Part shown: in pieces, positions 5,893-9,077 of the stretch
Layout: every line of letters starts with the position of its first letter
Numbering within the stretch: position 1 is the stretch's first letter
Assembly (NCBI GenBank): GCA_964499865.1
Contig: CAZCPY010000123.1
Span: 1-9,077, forward strand
Reading direction: 5' to 3'
DNA length: 9,077 nt
From: JANOGU01 sp964499865
Lineage (GTDB): Bacteria > Pseudomonadota > Alphaproteobacteria > Rhodobacterales > Rhodobacteraceae
The notes under the pieces: generated by a model
What the model saw: the letters and a program-made list of their open reading frames with translations, nothing else
What the model was told of the DNA's origin: nothing
Database searches by the model: none
Position numbers and translations under genes: made by a program

Positions 5893-6315
5893 ATGGCCTT
5901 CCTGCCCCTTCTGCAGTTCGACGGCACCTGCGCCCGGGCCTTTGCCTTCTACGCGCAGGTCTTTCAGGGTAGCCTTTCGCAGACCCGCTATTTCGAACTG
6001 CCCGAGGCCGCCCGCCTGCCGCCGTCCGATCGCGTGGTCTACGCGGAACTCAAGGTCGGCGCGGCGATGCTTCTGGGCATGGACTTTCCCGCCGGGATGC
6101 CGGTGCCCGCGGGCCGGGGGGCCGCGGTGAACTGGCGCGTGGCGGATGTGGAAACCGGGCAGCACATCTTCGATCTGCTGCTCGACGGCGGCTTTCCCAT
6201 CCTGCCCTTCGGCCCGAACGCCTGGTCGGCAGGCTTCGGCATGCTGCGCGACCGGTTCGAGACGATCTGGGTCATCGCCACCCCCGGCACGCCCGACGCG
6301 CCCGCTGCACCGTGA
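5893..6315 (+). CDS. VOC-family (glyoxalase/PhnB-like) protein
   Basis: A 140-residue single-subunit member of the vicinal oxygen chelate superfamily, PhnB-like. The opening MAFLPLLQFDGTCARAFAFY with FYAQVF is the usual beta-alpha start of these proteins. The middle (AMLLGMDFPAGMP, AVNWRVADVETGQHIFDLLL) and the end (GFGMLRDRFETIWVIAT) are typical of the PhnB-like group, in which the final Asp-Arg-Phe-Glu-x-x-Trp-x-Ile strand is characteristic. Most homologues have no proven substrate, and I assign none; the name PhnB does not imply a role in phosphonate use. The ATG at 5893 gives the family N-terminus; a weak CGGAG lies upstream. It overlaps the acetyltransferase gene as GTGA (6312-6315), so the two are probably coupled. 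Confidence 0.85.
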   Translation: MAFLPLLQFDGTCARAFAFYAQVFQGSLSQTRYFELPEAARLPPSDRVVYAELKVGAAMLLGMDFPAGMPVPAGRGAAVNWRVADVETGQHIFDLLLDGGFPILPFGPNAWSAGFGMLRDRFETIWVIATPGTPDAPAAP

Positions 6316-6788
6316 TCGACCTGCGCCAGGCCGGGCCCGGGCGCCGCGCCGAGGCGCTGGCGCTGAATGCGGCGGTGGCCGAGATGACTTCGCACCTCGA
6401 CGCCGCGGGTCTCGATGCGCTGCTGGCCGAGGCCGCCGCGGCGCCCGCGCTGGAGGCGCCAGACGGACGGCTGGCCGCCTTTCTGATCGCCTTCCGCCCC
6501 GGTGCCGCCTATGCCAGCCCCAACTACCGCTGGTTCTGCGGCCGGCTGGGCGATTTCCTCTACATCGACCGTGTGGCGGTGGCCGACCGGGCCCGCGGCC
6601 AGGGCCTCGCGCGCCGCCTCTACGCTGCCGCCACGCAGGCCGCCGCGGGCGCGCCGCTGGTCTGCGAGGTCAACAGCCGGCCGCCCAACCCGGGCTCCGA
6701 CGCCTTCCACGCCGCCCTGGGCTTCGAGGAGATGGGCCGCGCCGCCGTGTCGCCCTCGAAATCCGTCCGCTACCTGATCCGCCGCTGA
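6312..6788 (+). CDS. GNAT-family N-acetyltransferase
   Basis: A 158-residue acetyl-CoA-dependent transferase. The acetyl-CoA binding motif A is at 85-104 (IDRVAVADRARGQGLARRLY), containing the RGQGLA pyrophosphate loop. Motif B is seen around EVNSRPPNPGSDAFHAALGF (119-138), with the Asn and the AlaLeuGlyPhe ending common to the family. The N-terminal part (ALALNAAVAEMTSHLD) resembles the predicted-acetyltransferase group COG3818 as I recall it. The acceptor is unknown. Translation starts at a GTG inside the end of the VOC gene, consistent with coupling. A GC-rich hairpin about 94 bases after the stop may end the two-gene transcript. Confidence 0.88.
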   Translation: MIDLRQAGPGRRAEALALNAAVAEMTSHLDAAGLDALLAEAAAAPALEAPDGRLAAFLIAFRPGAAYASPNYRWFCGRLGDFLYIDRVAVADRARGQGLARRLYAAATQAAAGAPLVCEVNSRPPNPGSDAFHAALGFEEMGRAAVSPSKSVRYLIRR

Positions 6789-6881
6789 CGCATCCGCCAC
6801 ACGGCAGGGCACCGCACCGCACGGAACGGCGGGACCGCAGACGGCAGCCCGCATCGGCGACCCCATGCCGGGCCGTCGCCC

Positions 6882-6905
6882 GCCCGCCCGTGCTTGCAGG
6901 CGGGC
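6882..6905 (+). terminator. GC-rich hairpin between acetyltransferase gene and prpE
   Basis: GCCCGCC and GGCGGGC can form a perfect 7-bp stem around a ten-base loop. There is no T-run afterwards, so it is only a candidate terminator for the preceding pair. The remainder of the 156-base gap shows nothing else I can support apart from the prpE ribosome site. Confidence 0.3.
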
Positions 6906-6944
6906 CGCCGCCGGGGCTACCACAGGCGGACACGGAGGACCGCC

Positions 6945-8840
6945 ATGACCTATGCCGAAACCTATGCGCGCTGGCAGTCCGATCCTGTGGGCTTCTGGCG
7001 CGAGGCGGCGGCGCTGGCCGACTGGGACCGCCCGCCGCAGACCGTTCTGGACGACAGCCGGGCGCCGCTCTACGCCTGGTACCCGGACGGGCTGCTGAAC
7101 GGCTGCTGGAACGCCGTCGACCGGCATGTCGCGGCGGGCCATGGCGACCGCACCGCGGTCCTGCACGTCAGCCCGGTGACGGGGCTGGAGGCCGCCATCA
7201 CCTACGCCGACCTGCAAACCCGCGTGGCGCGCCTGGCCGGGGCGCTGGCCGCGCGCGGCGTCGCCATGGGCGACCGGGTGGTGATCTACATGCCGATGGT
7301 GCCCGAGGCGCTGGTGGCGATGCTGGCCTGCGCGCGGCTGGGGGCGATCCACTCGGTCGTCTTCGGCGGCTTTGCCGCGCCCGAGCTTGCCCTGCGCATC
7401 GACGACTGCCGCCCGCGGGCGGTCATCGCGGCCTCCTGCGGGGTCGAGCCCGCGCGCATCGTGCCCTACAAGCCGCTGCTCGACGCCGCGCTGGATCTGG
7501 CCAGCCACAAGCCCGACTTCACCGTCATCCTGCAGCGCCCGCAGGGCCCCGGAGACCTGCATCCGGGCCGCGACCACGACTGGCACGCCTTCCAGGAGGG
7601 CGCGCAACCCGCCCCCTGCACGCCCGTGCGCGGCGACCATCCGGCCTATATCCTCTACACCTCGGGCACCACAGGACAGCCCAAGGGCGTGGTCCGCCCG
7701 ACCGCGGGCCATGTCGTGGCGCTGACCTGGACGATGCGGGCAATCTACGACATGCGGCCGGCAGAGGTGTTCTGGGCCGCGTCCGACGTGGGATGGGTCG
7801 TGGGCCACAGCTACATCTGCTACGCCCCCCTGTTCGCCGGCTGCACCACGCTGGTCTACGAGGGCAAGCCCGTGGGCACGCCGGATGCCGCGCAGTTCTG
7901 GCGCGTGATCGCCCGCCACCGCGTGCGCGTGCTGTTCACCGCCCCCACCGCGCTGCGCGCGATCAAGCGCGAGGACCCCGGCGGCACGCTGCCCGGCCAG
8001 CATGACCTGACCTCGCTCGGGGCGCTGTTCCTGGCGGGCGAAAGGGCCGATCCCGACAGCGTCCTGTGGGCCGAACGGGCGCTGAAGGTGCCGGTGATCG
8101 ACCACTGGTGGCAGACCGAGACGGGCTATGCCATCGCCGCCAACCCGCTGGGACTGGGCGCCCTGCCGGTCAGGGCGGGCAGTCCCGCGGTGCCGATGCC
8201 GGGCTATGACGTGCGCATCCTGGACGAGGGCGGCCACGAGGTGGCGCCCGGCACGCTCGGCGCCATCGCCATCCGCCTGCCCCTGCCGCCCGGCACGCTG
8301 CCCACGCTGTGGCAGGCCGAGGCGCGGTTCGCCAAGGGCTACCTCGAGCATTTCCCCGGCTTCTACGAGACCGGCGACGCGGGCTACCGCGACGCGGACG
8401 GATACCTCTTCGTCATGGCGCGCACCGATGATGTCATCAACGTCGCGGGCCACCGGCTGTCGACCGGCGCGATGGAGGAGGTGCTAGCCGCGCACCCCGA
8501 CGTGGCCGAATGCGCCGTCGTGGGCATTCCCGACGCGCTGAAGGGGCAAAGCCCGCTGGGATTCGTCTGCCTCAACAAGGGTGTCGCGCGGGACCACGCC
8601 GCGGTGGTGGCCGAATGCGTGGCGCTGATGCGGGACCGCATCGGCCCGGTCGCGGACTTCAAGCGCGCGCTGGTGGTGGACCGCCTGCCCAAGACGCGGT
8701 CGGGCAAGATCCTGCGCGCAACCATGGTCAGGATCGCCGCGGGCGAGCCGGTCAAGGTCCCCCCCACCATCGACGACCCCGCAATCCTGGACGAACTGTC
8801 CGCCGCGCTGCGGTCCGTCGGGCTGGGTGGGGGCGGGTAA
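6945..8840 (+). CDS. prpE: Propionyl-CoA synthetase PrpE
   Basis: A 631-residue acyl-adenylate-forming ligase that activates propionate with ATP and CoA in the cytosol, feeding the methylcitrate or methylmalonyl-CoA route. The N-terminus (YARWQSDPVGFWREAA and AWYPDGLLNGCWNAVDRHV) is the ACAS N-terminal domain of PrpE/AcsA proteins. The ATP loop YTSGTTGQPKG is at 238-248. SDVGWVVGHSYICYAPL, DHWWQTETGYAIAANP and YETGDAGYRDADGYLFVMAR are core motifs. The C-terminal PKTRSGKIL carries Lys588, the active-site lysine that protein acetylation or propionylation silences in relatives. GCTTLVYEGKPVGTPDAAQFW and AIKREDPGG fit PrpE better than acetyl-CoA synthetase, and length matches the usual 628 or so. 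The ATG at 6945 is preceded by GGAGGA at 6934-6939. It stands alone here, without methylcitrate genes. An acetyl-CoA synthetase paralogue is the main alternative. Confidence 0.93.
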   Translation: MTYAETYARWQSDPVGFWREAAALADWDRPPQTVLDDSRAPLYAWYPDGLLNGCWNAVDRHVAAGHGDRTAVLHVSPVTGLEAAITYADLQTRVARLAGALAARGVAMGDRVVIYMPMVPEALVAMLACARLGAIHSVVFGGFAAPELALRIDDCRPRAVIAASCGVEPARIVPYKPLLDAALDLASHKPDFTVILQRPQGPGDLHPGRDHDWHAFQEGAQPAPCTPVRGDHPAYILYTSGTTGQPKGVVRPTAGHVVALTWTMRAIYDMRPAEVFWAASDVGWVVGHSYICYAPLFAGCTTLVYEGKPVGTPDAAQFWRVIARHRVRVLFTAPTALRAIKREDPGGTLPGQHDLTSLGALFLAGERADPDSVLWAERALKVPVIDHWWQTETGYAIAANPLGLGALPVRAGSPAVPMPGYDVRILDEGGHEVAPGTLGAIAIRLPLPPGTLPTLWQAEARFAKGYLEHFPGFYETGDAGYRDADGYLFVMARTDDVINVAGHRLSTGAMEEVLAAHPDVAECAVVGIPDALKGQSPLGFVCLNKGVARDHAAVVAECVALMRDRIGPVADFKRALVVDRLPKTRSGKILRATMVRIAAGEPVKVPPTIDDPAILDELSAALRSVGLGGGG

Positions 8841-8853
8841 CGGACAGGCCAGG

Positions 8854-8873
8854 CGCCGCGACGAACCGCGGCG
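8854..8873 (+). terminator. Candidate hairpin after prpE
   Basis: CGCCGCG and CGCGGCG pair perfectly over 7 bp around the loop ACGAAC, 14 bases past the prpE stop. No T-run follows. Position is the main support for a terminator or 3' end stabiliser. Confidence 0.35.
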
Positions 8874-9055
8874 GCAGGATGCGGCAGAAGGCGCGCGGCA
8901 GGGAAGGGCGGTCTACCCGCGCCGCTTTGGCCATCTGGTGCCGGGCGGTGGCGCATGAGCCCTCGAGGATCCGCATCCCCTTCGTCCGAGCCGACGTCCG
9001 GCCCCGGCACCTGAAGCAAATTGCGTGCCTTCGGCACAAGCCTTTCCTGTCGGTC

Positions 9056-9074
9056 AGCGGCTGAAGAAGCCGCT
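9056..9074. terminator. Hairpin near the right edge
   Basis: AGCGGCT and AGCCGCT form a 7-bp stem with loop GAAGA, followed by TCC at the window end. A smaller stem GTGCC-TTC-GGCAC lies at 9025-9037. They may mark the end of a converging gene outside the window. Between 8874 and 9024 I see no supportable gene. Confidence 0.25.
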
Positions 9075-9077
9075 TCC

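Noticed and set aside
6039..8453. 804-residue minus-strand open frame
   Set aside because: Antisense to the VOC, GNAT and prpE genes, which have clear family motifs.
8384..9037. Minus-strand open frame at the right end
   Set aside because: Mostly antisense to the end of prpE; the 200 bases outside prpE show no recognisable domain or convincing start.
1..9077. CRISPR arrays or direct-repeat clusters
   Set aside because: Reading through the window, no regularly spaced repeats were seen on either strand.

Overview
The window is high-GC DNA typical of an alphaproteobacterium, most likely a Rhodobacteraceae member such as Paracoccus or Rhodobacter. That call rests on codon use, the protein families and their sequence style; no taxonomic marker was searched. 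Most of the window is ordinary chromosome: a serine tRNA, the ATPase ychF, a phosphoglycerol-transferase-like membrane protein, a VOC/acetyltransferase gene pair, and a propionyl-CoA synthetase (prpE). Sampled 60-base lines show the contrast in composition: 28/60 GC at 301-360 and 37/60 at 1741-1800, against 52/60 at 4561-4620 and 41/60 at 7261-7320. The left 2.2 kb is therefore compositionally foreign.

Layout. Positions 1-298 are the transposase end of an IS481-family insertion sequence that runs off the left edge. Positions 299-2204 are an AT-richer segment holding two minus-strand genes, bounded by the IS on one side and the 3' end of tRNA-Ser(GCU) (2205-2294, minus) on the other, as expected for a remnant island integrated at a tRNA. 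Its first gene (812-2086) fuses a phage Mu-F/SPP1-gp7 head-morphogenesis motif to a GH19 muramidase/chitinase-like domain. Its second gene (300-815) overlaps the first by 4 bp and encodes a small, very acidic exported protein with a signal peptide. This is the layout of a phage-borne polymorphic toxin (MuF family) with a peptidoglycan-targeting toxin domain and a periplasmic immunity protein. It is the most interesting content of the window. Two details suggest decay or attenuation: a probable one-base frameshift near the N-terminus, and Asp in place of the first expected catalytic Glu of GH19.

To the right of the tRNA, 2338-2901 (minus) has coding-like composition but changes frame at least twice, including at an 11-G run; it is called a frameshifted exported-protein gene. 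ychF (3002-4099) and an opgB-like gene (4134-5720) follow on the minus strand, 34 bp apart. On the plus strand are a VOC-family gene (5893-6315) overlapping a GNAT acetyltransferase (6312-6788) by 4 bp, then prpE (6945-8840). The last 237 bases hold only two candidate hairpins and no gene I can support.

Functionally, only the MuF-GH19/exported-protein pair and the VOC/GNAT pair look like tight transcription units. The rest is housekeeping: YchF in translation and stress physiology, the OpgB-like protein in envelope glucan modification, and PrpE in propionate activation.
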